Both the position numbers and the translations under genes were made by a program. Shown one piece after another: positions 9,046 to 18,208 of a stretch of 64,000 nt of DNA (within the stretch, counting starts at the first letter, position 1; every line of letters begins with the position of its first letter). The notes under the pieces are model-generated. The model was not told where the DNA came from and did not search any database. It saw nothing but the letters and a program-made list of their open reading frames with translations. Origin of the DNA: Thiosocius sp963759055 (lineage in GTDB: Bacteria > Pseudomonadota > Gammaproteobacteria > Chromatiales > Chromatiaceae); the NCBI GenBank assembly GCA_963759055.1, contig CAVWYD010000002.1:186001-250000 (forward strand), given 5' to 3'.

Positions 9046-9321
9046 TCATAACTTCTTTGCAGCACTCACTGCATCGTCTACAACAGACTCACCCGCTTCC
9101 ATGGCCTCATCGAAATCCGGGAAATCGTACGGATCGCCGATCATGCTTTTTGTCACAGCGGTGGTTGCCATAGCGCCAAGCACAGCACCGATGGCGGGAC
9201 CCCATGCCCCCAAACTGCAACCGAATGCGGCGCAGAGACGCTGGGCAGCCCAGGAGCCACCGTAGCCGCCAGCCAGCGCACTGCCGGCCATGATCAGCGA
9301 ATTCTTTACGTTCTTATCCAT
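9046..9321 (-). CDS. Glycine-zipper small membrane protein, copy 1 (91 aa)
   Basis: The middle of this protein is Gly/Ala-rich and hydrophobic (SALAGGYGGSWAAQRLC, then AIGAVLGAMATTAVTKSMIG), a glycine-zipper arrangement able to pack in membranes. The C-terminal 30 residues are acidic. The start at 9321 (MDKNVKNSL) is fixed by an AAGGAG site seven bases upstream. The protein at 17980-18208 shares GG(Y/W)xGS, (A/G)xGAVxGAxxTK and the following (I/V)xSD/IGD boundary, so the pair are probably paralogues. Unknown function. Confidence 0.7.
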   Translation of the reverse strand: MDKNVKNSLIMAGSALAGGYGGSWAAQRLCAAFGCSLGAWGPAIGAVLGAMATTAVTKSMIGDPYDFPDFDEAMEAGESVVDDAVSAAKKL

Positions 9322-9832
9322 ATTTGTCTCCTTCAACTCGGCTGACGATGCCGTTCAAAATTGATGAAAAATCGAATGCCGGTTTATCGTTGCCAGTACC
9401 GAGTCGGCGCGGCCGATCACTGACCGGCAATGGTTTTCACTCCCCCGTGGTGTTTCGAATTGCCACGTTGCGGGTTGCAGAAAAATGTTGTCCGAATTGA
9501 TGGGCAGTGGAGAAACAAGATATCTCCAGAAAAACCGTAGCCGTCACCTGCCCGAAGCTACTGCAATTTCATGACATTTCCGTGACATTAATGAAACTTT
9601 GTTTTTTTTATCATCTATGTTGAGTATTGCTCAAACCCGGGCACTATATTCCCCCTTATGAGCCTGCGTCTCTGTTGTGGATCAACGAAGCCCGAGAAGA
9701 TTTGCGACCTTAGAAACGCCTTCAGTTTTTGTGCAGAATCGGAACGCTCATTCGAGTAAGATGAGAACGGGTAGAGACTTGTTAATGATTGATTTCGCCT
9801 GGCATCGCTGAAAATTCTTGGGATCAGTAGCT
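9322..9832. other. Long intergenic region with possible regulatory sites
   Basis: About 510 bases between a leftward and a rightward gene, lower in GC, with a run of nine Ts near 9602. It contains the PHO-box-like repeat described separately. No gene is supported. It most likely holds the promoters of both flanking genes. Confidence 0.5.
9571..9588 (-). promoter_or_regulatory. PHO-box-like direct repeat, site 1
   Basis: On the minus strand these 18 bases read ATGTCACGGAAATGTCAT: two TGTCA heptamers separated by four bases, matching 13 of 18 positions of the enteric PHO box (two CTGTCAT repeats with a 4-base AT spacer). It faces the glycine-zipper gene about 250 bases away. No clear -10 is seen. 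PhoB binding is a hypothesis. Confidence 0.3.
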
Positions 9833-10393
9833 ATGAACGATAAGAAATTCGACCTCGCCACCGAGAAGTTTTTCTACTACTGCATGGGACTGCGTAAAGG
9901 AGTTATCAGCGAACAGGTTGCAATAATGCAATCGCAGTATCCCAACGACACGCCGGAAAGACTCGCCAGGCGATTCATTGCGGCCCAAATCCCCCTGTCC
10001 ATGGTGAGTAGTGCACTTGTCCACATCCCTACGGTGATACCGGTGGCCGGACCCGCATTCAGATTCCTTGGCCTGGCCAGCGGCACAACGCTGATGATGG
10101 TACTGAACATGACCCTGGCTATGCAGATTGCCCTGATCTTCGGCTACGATCTCGATGACAGAGCGCGTATAAAAGAACTGCTCGCCGTTATCGCCGCAAC
10201 CGGGCTGGCGTCCGGCAGCACCTCCCTGGTCCCGCAGCTTTCATCCCTGAGACCGAGACTGAGGGCGGTTGCCGGTGGCGCGACGATCATGACCACAAGC
10301 CAGTTGATTGGGGAGATCGCGCTCAAACATTACAGTCGCAAACGGATCGCAGCCAGCGCCCAGGCATCCCAGGCAGACGTGTCTGTCGCATGA
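9833..10393 (+). CDS. 190-residue island membrane protein, copy 2
   Basis: Paralogue of the 5647-6219 protein. Shared motifs in order: TEKFFYYCMGLRKGVISEQV, a YPND motif, LARRFIAAQIPLS, PVAGPAFRFLGLASG, MTLAMQIALIFGYDLDDRAR, ELLAVIAATGLAS and TTSQLIGEIALKHY. The start is taken as the ATG at 9833 (MNDKKFDLATEK); a TTG five codons upstream is possible but the paralogue supports the later start. A long upstream region suggests independent regulation. Membrane location is likely; the family is not one I can name. Confidence 0.78.
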   Translation: MNDKKFDLATEKFFYYCMGLRKGVISEQVAIMQSQYPNDTPERLARRFIAAQIPLSMVSSALVHIPTVIPVAGPAFRFLGLASGTTLMMVLNMTLAMQIALIFGYDLDDRARIKELLAVIAATGLASGSTSLVPQLSSLRPRLRAVAGGATIMTTSQLIGEIALKHYSRKRIAASAQASQADVSVA

Positions 10394-10546
10394 ACTCCCA
10401 GCCTCGTTTACTTGATGGCGGCATTGGACGGGACCAATCCGGACGCGCCTTGTTCAGCCCCCGCTAGGGGTGTGGATGGAAAAAACGTTACGTACTATAT
10501 TACCTGGCGGACGCGTTTTTGCAGCTTGCCAGATTGAGGAACAGAC

Positions 10547-10855
10547 ATGAAACAACTTGACGCCATACTCAAGAGCGCCACGACAAGAGGGCTGGCGGTC
10601 AACCTCACTGTGGCTATCGTCGTACCGATGCTGGTAACCGCTGTGGCGCCCTTCGTTCGCCCTGTGGGACGCAGCGTTTTAAAGACCGGCATCCTGGCAT
10701 ATGAGAAATTACGCGAAACCGCCTCTGAATTCGGAGAGCTCGTGGACGACTTGACCGCCGAGGTGCAGGACGAACTGCAGCAACGAAGAGAGCGCGCGGC
10801 CGGCCTGGTGAATTCAGAAAGGGGCTCTGACAACAGGACCGACAATAACGACTAG
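10547..10855 (+). CDS. DUF5132-like protein (102 aa)
   Basis: A hydrophobic helix (VNLTVAIVVPMLVTAVAPFV) is followed by RPVGRSVLKTGILAYEKLRE and an acidic coiled-coil stretch (FGELVDDLTAEVQDELQQRR). The order TM helix, RP(v)gRsl.KgGi..YEK.rE, then acidic helix fits DUF5132 proteins as I remember them; these often sit near HMA-domain P-type ATPases, as here. A GAGGAA site precedes the ATG. Membrane-tethered amphipathic protein of unknown function. Confidence 0.7.
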   Translation: MKQLDAILKSATTRGLAVNLTVAIVVPMLVTAVAPFVRPVGRSVLKTGILAYEKLRETASEFGELVDDLTAEVQDELQQRRERAAGLVNSERGSDNRTDNND

Positions 10856-10917
10856 GATCGTGCGCGTCGCAACCCCGGCTTCCTCACGACCCACAGAGAA
10901 CTTGTCAGACGGGTCTC

Positions 10918-11238
10918 TCACAGCTTCTCGTGTAGCCTAATCTTGGAGGGAGCACTCCCCTCATCCCCTATTACGCTGTGCAGGTTTTTTCGGATGGCAC
11001 GCTCTATCCGCCCTTTCAAAGGCGCGAACAGCAGGCCCAGCTGGATCTTCATCTCGATGCATCCATCCGCCAGATAGACGTGGGCGTAAGAGCCCTTGTG
11101 CTTGGAACGCAGTTGATCGCCGTCCCAGGTGTAATTGACCTTGTATTTGCTCTTCAGGTGCCTGGCGATGCGGTCCACACGCTCACGGGTCTCGCCGTGC
11201 TTCAAACTGTGGCGGTGCTTTATATGGATGCTCGACAT
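10918..11238 (-). CDS. PHA granule-associated family protein, copy 2
   Basis: A 106-residue basic protein beginning MSSIHIKHRHSLKHGETRER and containing YKVNYTWDGDQLRSKHKGSY and IEMKIQLGLLFAPLKGRIER, co-linear with copy 1 at 4823-5122. The start at 11238 matches the start of copy 1; the open frame extends 51 codons upstream without family character. As for copy 1, the family name (PF09650/TIGR02610) links it to PHA metabolism, but the molecular role is not established. Confidence 0.8.
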   Translation of the reverse strand: MSSIHIKHRHSLKHGETRERVDRIARHLKSKYKVNYTWDGDQLRSKHKGSYAHVYLADGCIEMKIQLGLLFAPLKGRIERAIRKNLHSVIGDEGSAPSKIRLHEKL

Positions 11239-11497
11239 AATCGTGGAAACATCGCACAAGATAAGCAAACAGATGCAGCCAAGCATTCGGCCCAGGCCGA
11301 ATGCAGACCGCCTGGTCAGATCATAGACCGGAAAATCGCGTAAACAAACGACAGGCGATTTCAGATCATCACGACAAATGCGCTGTTGCACTCGGGGGAC
11401 CCGGCCCCGGCATCCCTGGGTTCTCTCAGACCCTCAATCCAATTCCGCACATAAATGGCCGCAGCGCCCCCTGCACCGCCGGGACTGACCCAAGCTG

Positions 11498-12683
11498 TCA
11501 GACAAGGTCCTTGATTTTGTCCGTCTTCTCCCAGGGCACCTTGAGGTCCTCACGCCCCATCTGACCGTATACAGCCAGCTTCTTGTAAAATCCTTCGATC
11601 TCTGAAGGCATCTTCTGCAACCGAAAGTCCCGCACTATCGCACCCAGGCGAAAATCGATGGCCTTGTCGAGACGCGCCGCCAGTTCGGTGTCCGCCACCT
11701 CACCGGTGCCGAAGGTGCGCACATGCACGCTGATAGGTCTGGCCGCACCAACCGTATAGCTCAGCTGCACTTCGCACTCCGTTGCAAGTCCGGCAGCCAC
11801 CACATTCTTGGCCGCATAGCGGGCCGCATAGGCTCCCACGCGGTCGATACGCAGCGGGTCCTTGCCGCTCAGAGCGGCACCACTGTGACGCGCATACTCA
11901 CCATAGGTGTCGATCCCCGTCTTCCTTCCGGTCAGACCGGAGTGAACAGCAGGACCTCCCCCAATCACCAGACCTTCCGGATTCACGAAGATGTTTGTCT
12001 TTGTATCCGCGGGGAACTTTTGCTTTTTCAGGACCGGTTCTATCACGTGCTCGATCATGTCGCCACGCAGCTGATTCAGGTCCACTGCCGAAGCATCGGT
12101 TTGGCTCGTCACCAGACATATGCTGTGGATGCGCTTTGGCTTGCCATCTTCGTATTCGATGGCAACCTGCGCCTTGCCGTCCGGCAGCAGATAGGGCAGC
12201 TTCTTCCTCACACTGGGTGCATCGAGCTGATCCGCCAGCCTATGCGCCAGCCAGATCGGCAGCGGCATGAGCGTCTTTGTCTGATCGCAGGCGTAGCCAA
12301 ACAGCGTGGCGGGATGCTTTGCGGTGATCCGGTCGATCTCGGTATTGTCCAACTCATCCAGATCCATCGGCCTGTAGTCCGTCGCGGTATGGTTCTGGAA
12401 AGCTGGTCAGGATGGTGCAGTCGTCCGCATTGAACTCTCGTGGCGTATAACCCACCTCGCGAATGATGTCCCTCGCCACGCTCGGAATATCGAACTTGGC
12501 CTGGGAGGTGTAATGGGCCGATATGAACATGACCCCGCTGGACAGGGCGCACTCGGCCACGATACTCGACGAGGGATCTCCCTTGAGGAAGTTATCGACG
12601 ATCGCGTCGCTGACCTGATCACACAGCTTGTCCGGGTGACCTAGAGTGACGGATTCGGAAGTAAATATGTAGTCACCTTTCAC
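11498..12683 (-). pseudogene. metK: Divergent S-adenosylmethionine synthetase, one indel
   Basis: Methionine adenosyltransferase makes SAM from methionine and ATP. The N-terminal part holds FTSESVTLGHPDKLCDQVSD; the C-terminal part holds LFGYACDQTKTLMPLPIWLA, GLTGRKTGIDTYG and GAALSGKDPLRIDRVGAYAA. The two parts are in different frames; deleting one base from the AAA run at 12399-12401 joins them (reading SFQNHTATDYRPMDLDELDN) into exactly 394 residues, close to the usual 385-395. The start is GTG at 12683 with AGGAG upstream. Residues around the N-terminal domain differ from housekeeping MetK, so this is probably a second, divergent type. It begins 15 bases after the P-type ATPase gene and is probably cotranscribed with it. 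An assembly indel is likelier than decay. Confidence 0.85.
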
Positions 12684-12698
12684 GCTGCTTGCTCCTGT

Positions 12699-15600
12699 TT
12701 AGTGTTTTTTTCGATCACCTGGAGTGCCCACCGATCGACCCTCGATTTCCGCCTTGACCTTCTGCGGTACCGAGGGCTTGGTGGCCTCATTCACGATCAG
12801 CGGACCCAGAACGCCGGCGGCGACTACTACCAGGTCGATCAATGCCAGTGGGCGTGGTGCCGAGCAGACGTCTTGCACCGGGCAACAGACTGACTACCGC
12901 CTGCAGCGCGGTCATACCGCCGATAGCGGCCAGCAAGGCCTTGTTCGGCGGCAGCTTTACGCCGCCGAATACGTTCCGGTAATGCGAACGCGAACTGTAG
13001 GCGTGGGCCAGCTCGTTCATCGTCAGGGTGTTGAATGCCAGGGTGGCGGCGGCCGGGCCAATGCCGTAGCGTCTCATGCCGAAATAGTAGGCGCCCATCA
13101 CGCCCAGCCCGATGGTGCCGGATTCGAATATCATGCGCTTCAGGTCGTTGCCGGCAATGATGGCCTCATCAGGATCTCTCGGGTCGCGACTCATGATGCC
13201 CGGCTCCGGCGGCTCCATCGACAGCGCCAGTCCCGGGAAGATATCGGTCACCAGGTTGATCCACAGCAGCTGCATCGGATTCATCGGCTGACCCCAGCCG
13301 GCGGCGATCCCGATCAGCATGACCTCGATCTCGGTCAGATTGGTGGAGACCATGAAGTGGATCATCTTGCGGATATTGCCGTAGATGGTCCGGCCCTGAC
13401 GCACCGCAATCGCCATGGTGTGCAGGTTGTCGTCTTCCAGCACGACATCGGATACCTCCCTCGCCACATTGGTGCCGCTCGCGCCCATGGCGACCCCGAT
13501 ATCGGAGGCCTTGAGGGCCGGGCCGTCGTTGATGCCGTCGCCGGTCATCGCGACCACATAGCCCGCCTCCTGCAGGGCGCGCACGATCTTGAGCTTGTGG
13601 GCCGGGCTGACCCGCGCGAACACCTGCACATTCTTGGCCAGGCCCGCCAGCAGCTCCGGATCCATCTCATCGAGTTTGGTGGATTCGAGCACCTGAAGCG
13701 GCTTGTCTCCGCTCAGCCCCAGCTGCTCACCGATGGCCTGCGCGGTGGCCGCCTGGTCACCGGTGATCATGATGGTCTTGATACCGGCTCGATGGTACAT
13801 GGCGATGAGCTTGTCCATGTCCGGGCGCATGGGATCGGCCATGCCGGCCAGACCCAGCCAGGTCAATTGCGCCGGTCTTGGCCGGCATTCTGGCGTTGTC
13901 CAGCTCACGGTAGGCCGCACCCAGGACGCGCAGGGCGCCGCCCGCCATGCGCTCGTTCTCCTTCAAGGATAGCGGCCCTGGCCTCATCGGTGAGCGGAAT
14001 CACGCTCTCCATCCTTGCATCTGATGGTCACACATCTCGAGCACCTCATCCGGGCTGCCCTTGACCGCCAGCAGATGCTTGCCGTCCTTGTACGGATGCA
14101 GGGTGCTCATGTACGGGCGACCCTCGGCACGGTAGCGGGTGCGCTTGGTCGGATGCTTCTGCCCGCAGCGCCATCACATCGATGCCGGACTTCAACGCCA
14201 TGTCCACCAGCGCCTTCTCCGTGGCGGAACCTTCCAGCTCGAGGATTGTCGGCCTCTCCATGGAGTCTCGACCTCGCTGCAGAGCGACACCACCTGCATC
14301 AGTCGCACCAGTTCTTCGCGGTCCATGGGATCGAACGACGTCACCGTCGGCCTGGAACTTGGCGTCGGTCACATCGAAGGCCTGTTCGCCGCCGTGGACG
14401 GCCACCACCGCCATGCGGTTCATGGTCAGGGTGCCGGTCTTGTCCATGCAGAACACCTGCACCGATCCCAGGGTCTCCACCGCATCCAGGTGCCGGACCG
14501 AGACATTGTGCTTGCGCATGTTGCCTATGCCCATCGCCAGCGTGGTGGTAGCCACCGCCGGCAGTCCCTCGGGCACCGCCGCCACCGCCAGCGAGACCCC
14601 GGACTTGAGCATCTCGAGCCAGCCGAATCCGCGCAACAGACCGATACCGGCAACCACCACGCATACGCCGGCACTGATATACACCATCTGGGTACCCAGC
14701 TTCTCCAGCTGACGCTCCATGGGGGTCTGCGGGAGCCTCCGCCTCGCCCACCATGGTCTGGATCTGACCCAGTTCGGTGGCCTCGGCAGTCGCGATGACG
14801 ACGCCCTCGCCGCTGCCGCCGGTGACGTGGGTACCCATGTAGCCCATGTTGATCCGGTCACCGAGCGCCGTGTCTTCCTGCCCGGTGAACTCGGGATTCT
14901 TGGAGACCGGCAGGCTTTCGCCGGTCAGCGCGGATTCGTCCACCGAGAGCCGGTGCGCCTGCAGCAGCCTGATATCGGCTGCGATATAGGTTCCCGGTAC
15001 CAGCATCAGGATGTCGCCGGGAACGATCGATTCGACCGTGATAGTTCTTGCTGACGCCATCGCGCAGCACGGTCACTTCGCGCACACCGGTCTTGGCCAG
15101 TGATGCGATCGCCTTTTCCGACTGGCGTTCGGTGACGAACCCGATCATCCCGTTGATCAGGACCACGCCCATGATCACCGCCGCATCCACCGCACCGCCG
15201 GTCATAACGGAGATGACCGCGGAGGCGCCCAGCAGGGCCACCGGGGCGTTGAGAAACTGGTCTATGAAGATCGCCAGGTCGGAGCGCTTCTCGCCGGCGG
15301 CCAAGGCTGTTTTCGCCATAGCGCCGCAGGCGCACGCCGGCCTCGTCGGAGCTCAGACCTTCCTTTATCGAAACGACCAGGTGCTCCAGCACCTGATCGG
15401 GCGACATGATGTGCCAGGGCCTGGGACTCCTGCACGGCTTTGGTCTGGCCCGTGGCGCTGGTCAGCCCGGCGGTTGCCCCGAAGGCGGGCGCAGGGGTCG
15501 GACCGCTAAACCCACCCCCCAGGATCTCGGAAACACCGCCCAGCGCCGCCTTCACGGCGGTCTTCAGGGGGACAGGAGAGGATTTCCTGACAGGACTTCC

Positions 15601-15885
15601 TGGTCTTTCTTCTCTTCCTCGGACCAAGTTCCGCCTCGACGAGGCTGAATGATATCTCCGAGCGCTTTGTCCGGAGCATGCTTCAGCAACACACGCCCGG
15701 TGAGGATGTTTGCTTCCACCGAATGGATGCCCTCGATCGCACTCAATCGCTGCTCAATGCGTTGCTTGAGCTTGGGTGACCGATACAAGTCCCGGAACAT
15801 CGAGCCGAACGCGCCCACGCTTCAGGATGCTCACAGGTGTGACCAGTCCACGTAAGGATTGCGCCTGCGAGTTTGAGTCGTTCAT
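12699..15885 (-). pseudogene. HMA-domain P2-type cation ATPase, many indels
   Basis: All hallmarks of a P-type ATPase are present but spread over different frames: LSVDESALTGESLPVSK, AVAAVPEGLPAV in the fourth membrane helix, FCMDKTGTLTMNRM (phosphorylated Asp), IKTIMITGDQAATA, VAMTGDGINDGPAL, and a C-terminal membrane domain. PEGLP marks the P2 (Ca2+-type) class, not the CPC/SPC of P1B metal pumps. The N-terminus (from ATG 15885) has an HMA2-like segment, GRVRLDVPGLYRSPKLKQ and then EGIHSVEANILTGRVLL, and a Gly/Pro-rich linker. Thirteen one-base corrections, near 15787, 15567, 15417, 15303, 15045, 14731, 14343, 14263, 14162, 14020, 13965, 13872 and 12850, restore one frame of 1059 residues ending at 12701. 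Their net sum (-7) makes the length divisible by three. Conserved residues survive on both sides of every join, so sequencing error is likelier than decay. Substrate unknown. Confidence 0.85.
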
Positions 15886-16052
15886 AGCTATGATTCGTTA
15901 TCGTTATTGCTGCGAGAAAAGAGCGCGATGATGCAGCTTTTCGCTCCGCCGTTGAGCTGTCTGGCAGCTTCGTCCCGCACCCATGCGTTCACGTCTGACC
16001 ACGCCAAGTTGAAGCGCAGAAAGCGGAGAGAGAAAGCCGGTCTTCCCCGACG

Positions 16053-17057
16053 CTACAAACAACTGACTCGCGACGCCACATTACTTAAGTCTTGTGACTT
16101 TTTTGTGACATGCCGAAAATTCACGAAACCTTCAAATTCGATGCGCCGGGTACTCACGAAGGCGTTGCCGAAAACGGAGTGCGCCATGACCGGCATACCG
16201 ATCAAAACGCCTGACGCATTTGCAACCAGCACCGAATCAACGGTTTCCCAAGCTGCCTGACGATTGGCTCCATCGCACTTCTTGTTGCCGCCAGGTTTTC
16301 GTGGCCGTGCCGGGTGCAGGCGCATCGGCTTGACGGTCGTTGTCTGTCGACGCGTAGCCCGGCGGTCAGAAGGTGAAGCCACTGCACCACTGAGAAACCA
16401 GGGCCAGAAATTCAGCATCGAGATCATGGACGCAGCGATATAGGTCGTCGAACAGGCCAAAAGGATGATGCGTGCATCTTTGATCTTGTCTTCCTCGATG
16501 TAACTCTCGCGAAGCATGGGTATCGCCCGATTGAAGCTGGCATCGAACTCCGACGGGAGGGCTGCCAGTTGCGCGACCAGCCCGGTGCCCATGATGCCCA
16601 AAACCGCTGTGCCCATCGTGCGGAAAGGAAACGGCCGATGGGTGGTCAAAGACAGCATCGGTACCGTGACCAGCATGATGACGCCAAGCTGCCCGGTTAC
16701 CTGAGCAATTTTCGCCAGATGAGTTCGCCAGACAAAGGGCGGGTAATCGGATGCGTCCTGCAGCGCGTGTGCGACCTCGTGCGCCGTGGTGGTAAGGGCT
16801 GTCAGGGATTTCCGATCAAATCTGTTGCGCGCCAGACGCACCGCCTTGGCTTGCTGATCATAGTGATCACCGATATCGGTGCTTTCGACTTTTACCAGGC
16901 GCAAGCCTTGCCGGTCCAGAATCTCCCGCGCAAAATTTCCCGCAGTTACAGGCAGATCCAGTTCATTTTTATCGTGCTTTTTCAGTAAATGATTTACCCA
17001 CGCACGGGGCCCGAATACCAGGATTGCTGCCGGTATCACGATCATAACTGGATGCAT
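16053..17057 (-). CDS. Neutral zinc metallopeptidase, YugP-like
   Basis: An N-terminal membrane segment (PVMIVIPAAILVFGPRAW) precedes a catalytic domain with the zinc motif TAHEVAHALQD and the Zn_peptidase_2 pattern YDQQAKAVRLARNRFDRKSL. Hydrophobic helices follow (LGVIMLVTVPML, TAVLGIMGTGLVAQLAALP) and then PSEFDASFNRAIPML, typical of the family. The start at 17057 has a GGAGGGAG site. Family members are about 220-230 residues and end near the LNFWPWFL segment; the further 110 residues here are Arg/Pro-rich and unlike the family, so the true stop may be hidden by another small indel near 16390. It lies downstream of the PhaF-like gene on the same strand. Membrane-bound protease; target unknown. 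Confidence 0.8.
   Translation of the reverse strand: MHPVMIVIPAAILVFGPRAWVNHLLKKHDKNELDLPVTAGNFAREILDRQGLRLVKVESTDIGDHYDQQAKAVRLARNRFDRKSLTALTTTAHEVAHALQDASDYPPFVWRTHLAKIAQVTGQLGVIMLVTVPMLSLTTHRPFPFRTMGTAVLGIMGTGLVAQLAALPSEFDASFNRAIPMLRESYIEEDKIKDARIILLACSTTYIAASMISMLNFWPWFLSGAVASPSDRRATRRQTTTVKPMRLHPARPRKPGGNKKCDGANRQAAWETVDSVLVANASGVLIGMPVMAHSVFGNAFVSTRRIEFEGFVNFRHVTKKSQDLSNVASRVSCL
16094..16111 (-). promoter_or_regulatory. PHO-box-like direct repeat, site 2
   Basis: On the minus strand this reads ATGTCACAAAAAAGTCAC, two GTCA-containing heptamers with a four-A spacer, 13 of 18 matches to the enteric PHO box. It lies inside the doubtful 3' extension of the zinc peptidase frame and about 210 bases before the ATPase start at 15885, with a TTAAGTAAT stretch about eight bases after it that could act as a -10. 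Hypothesis only. Confidence 0.3.
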
Positions 17058-17141
17058 CACAGCTCCCTCCGAGACAGCAAGTTGCTGTCTCGTTTTCGGA
17101 AACACGCAATCGGCCGGCCAATACCGGCCTGCTCAACCACT

Positions 17142-17789
17142 CTACTTCCGGGCTGTTGCGCTTTTTCTTGACCGCGGTCTTTTTCCTGGCAGCGGTTTTC
17201 TTGGCTACCGTTTTTTTCTTGCTGGCGGCCCTTTTCCTGGCTGGCGTCTTCTTGGCAACCGTTTTCTTCTTACTCACCGTCTTCTTTCTGGCTACCGTTT
17301 TCTTGCAACCGCCTTCTTCTTGCTTGCGGTCTTCTTGACAACCTTCTTCTTGGCCGTCTTCTTTGCTACCGCTTTTTTGGCCACTTTCTTCTTGGCAGTC
17401 TTCTTTTTGGTCGCACGCTTCTTACTGACCTTTTTCTTTGGGGTCTCTTCGGCTGAATCCTTGGCACGGTGGACCAACTCATCGAAACGATCGCCAATCA
17501 CCTTGATGGATACTTCACTCGCCTGTTTTATCTCCTGCAACAGACCCCTGAGTAATTCTGCCGGGTCCTTGACGGTAACTTTCTCCGCCATGGAGACCGT
17601 CGTCTCTGCCGCGCTGCTGACCACATCAGACACCCTCACCGTCAGGTCATCGAAGTGCTGCTTGACATCTGATGCCAGTGACGAGCTGGTGTTCTCCACC
17701 TCCTCGATGAACCCCTTGATCGTACCAGTGATTCCGGCAGCCGGTTCTCCCGGGGTCTCTTCACTCGATTTTTTCTTATCGCTTTTCAT
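17142..17789 (-). pseudogene. PhaF-like lysine-rich protein, two indels
   Basis: The N-terminal half (about 120 residues) is an amphipathic helical region (GTIKGFIEEVENTSSSLASD, ELLRGLLQEIKQASEVSIKV) resembling a phasin. The C-terminal half is a histone H1/AlgP-like tail of KK(A/T)VAKK repeats. This two-part layout matches PhaF-type proteins, which coat PHA granules with the phasin part and bind DNA with the tail. The frame breaks at 17305 (a missing base) and again at the T5 run 17162-17166 (an extra base); correcting both gives 215 residues ending in ATARK with a stop at 17142. The start at 17789 has a GGGGAAGG site. The alternative is a general nucleoid protein. Confidence 0.75.
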
Positions 17790-17859
17790 GGCCGCCTTCC
17801 CCTTTGAATAGTTTGATTGCATTTGTCAAAACGTTACCTGCAGGTAGTTTTGTTTTCAT
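17776..17859 (-). CDS. Possible 27-aa upstream ORF overlapping the PhaF-like start
   Basis: A short frame begins MKTKLPAGNVLTNAIKLFKG and ends with GGHEKR, its stop lying 13 bases inside the PhaF-like gene. The sequence GGCGGCCATGAAAA occurs at both starts. It may be a coupled leader peptide or a chance frame; the ribosome site (AAGAGAA) is weak and distant. Confidence 0.3.
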   Translation of the reverse strand: MKTKLPAGNVLTNAIKLFKGEGGHEKR

Positions 17860-17979
17860 GGCCGCCAATTCTCTTTGTAGCCCAAAAGACTCTTCAAAAT
17901 AATTTTCGGCGGCGACCGACGACCGAAAATTATCCGAATCCCTGGTTGAATAAAAGCCAGATTGTGGCTGCTGCACGGA

Positions 17980-18208
17980 TCAGGGCTCATTTATCTCGAT
18001 CTGAGGCATTGCCCCCTGGTCACTCACTATCATCTTTGTCAGCGTGGCCCCCGCTACCGCACCAATCAGTCCTCCAGCCAAAGTGCCCAGGGTGCCGAGA
18101 GGGTACGCATATGCCGCGGCCAGGCGCGCAGATCCCCACCAGCCACCTGCCGCACCTAACAGCTGTCCCGGCCCAAACCACCAAAGAGTCTTTCGAATGC
18201 TGATCCAT
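17980..18208 (-). pseudogene. Glycine-zipper small membrane protein, copy 2, one indel
   Basis: The body reads WWFGPGQLLGAAGGWWGSAR then LGTLAGGLIGAVAGATLTKM, a Gly-rich hydrophobic protein related to copy 1 at 9046-9321. The only well-placed start, ATG 18208 behind TGGAGG, is in another frame (MDQHSKDS). Deleting one base from the AAA run at 18183-18185 joins MDQHSKDSWWFGPGQ to the body, giving exactly 75 residues. The uncorrected alternative starts at 18222 without a ribosome site. Confidence 0.6.

Noticed and set aside
12724..14064. 446-codon open frame on the + strand
   Set aside because: It is antisense to the P-type ATPase, His/Gly/Arg-rich, without motifs or ribosome site: a shadow of GC-rich coding DNA.
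12699..15885. Ferrosome FezB-type P1B-6 ATPase
   Set aside because: The helix-4 motif is PEGLP, a P2-class feature, not the CPC/SPC-type motif of P1B pumps.
17156..17440. Tandem repeats suggestive of a CRISPR array or satellite
   Set aside because: The repetition comes from the KK(A/T)VAKK coding tail of the PhaF-like protein; there are no constant repeats with variable spacers.
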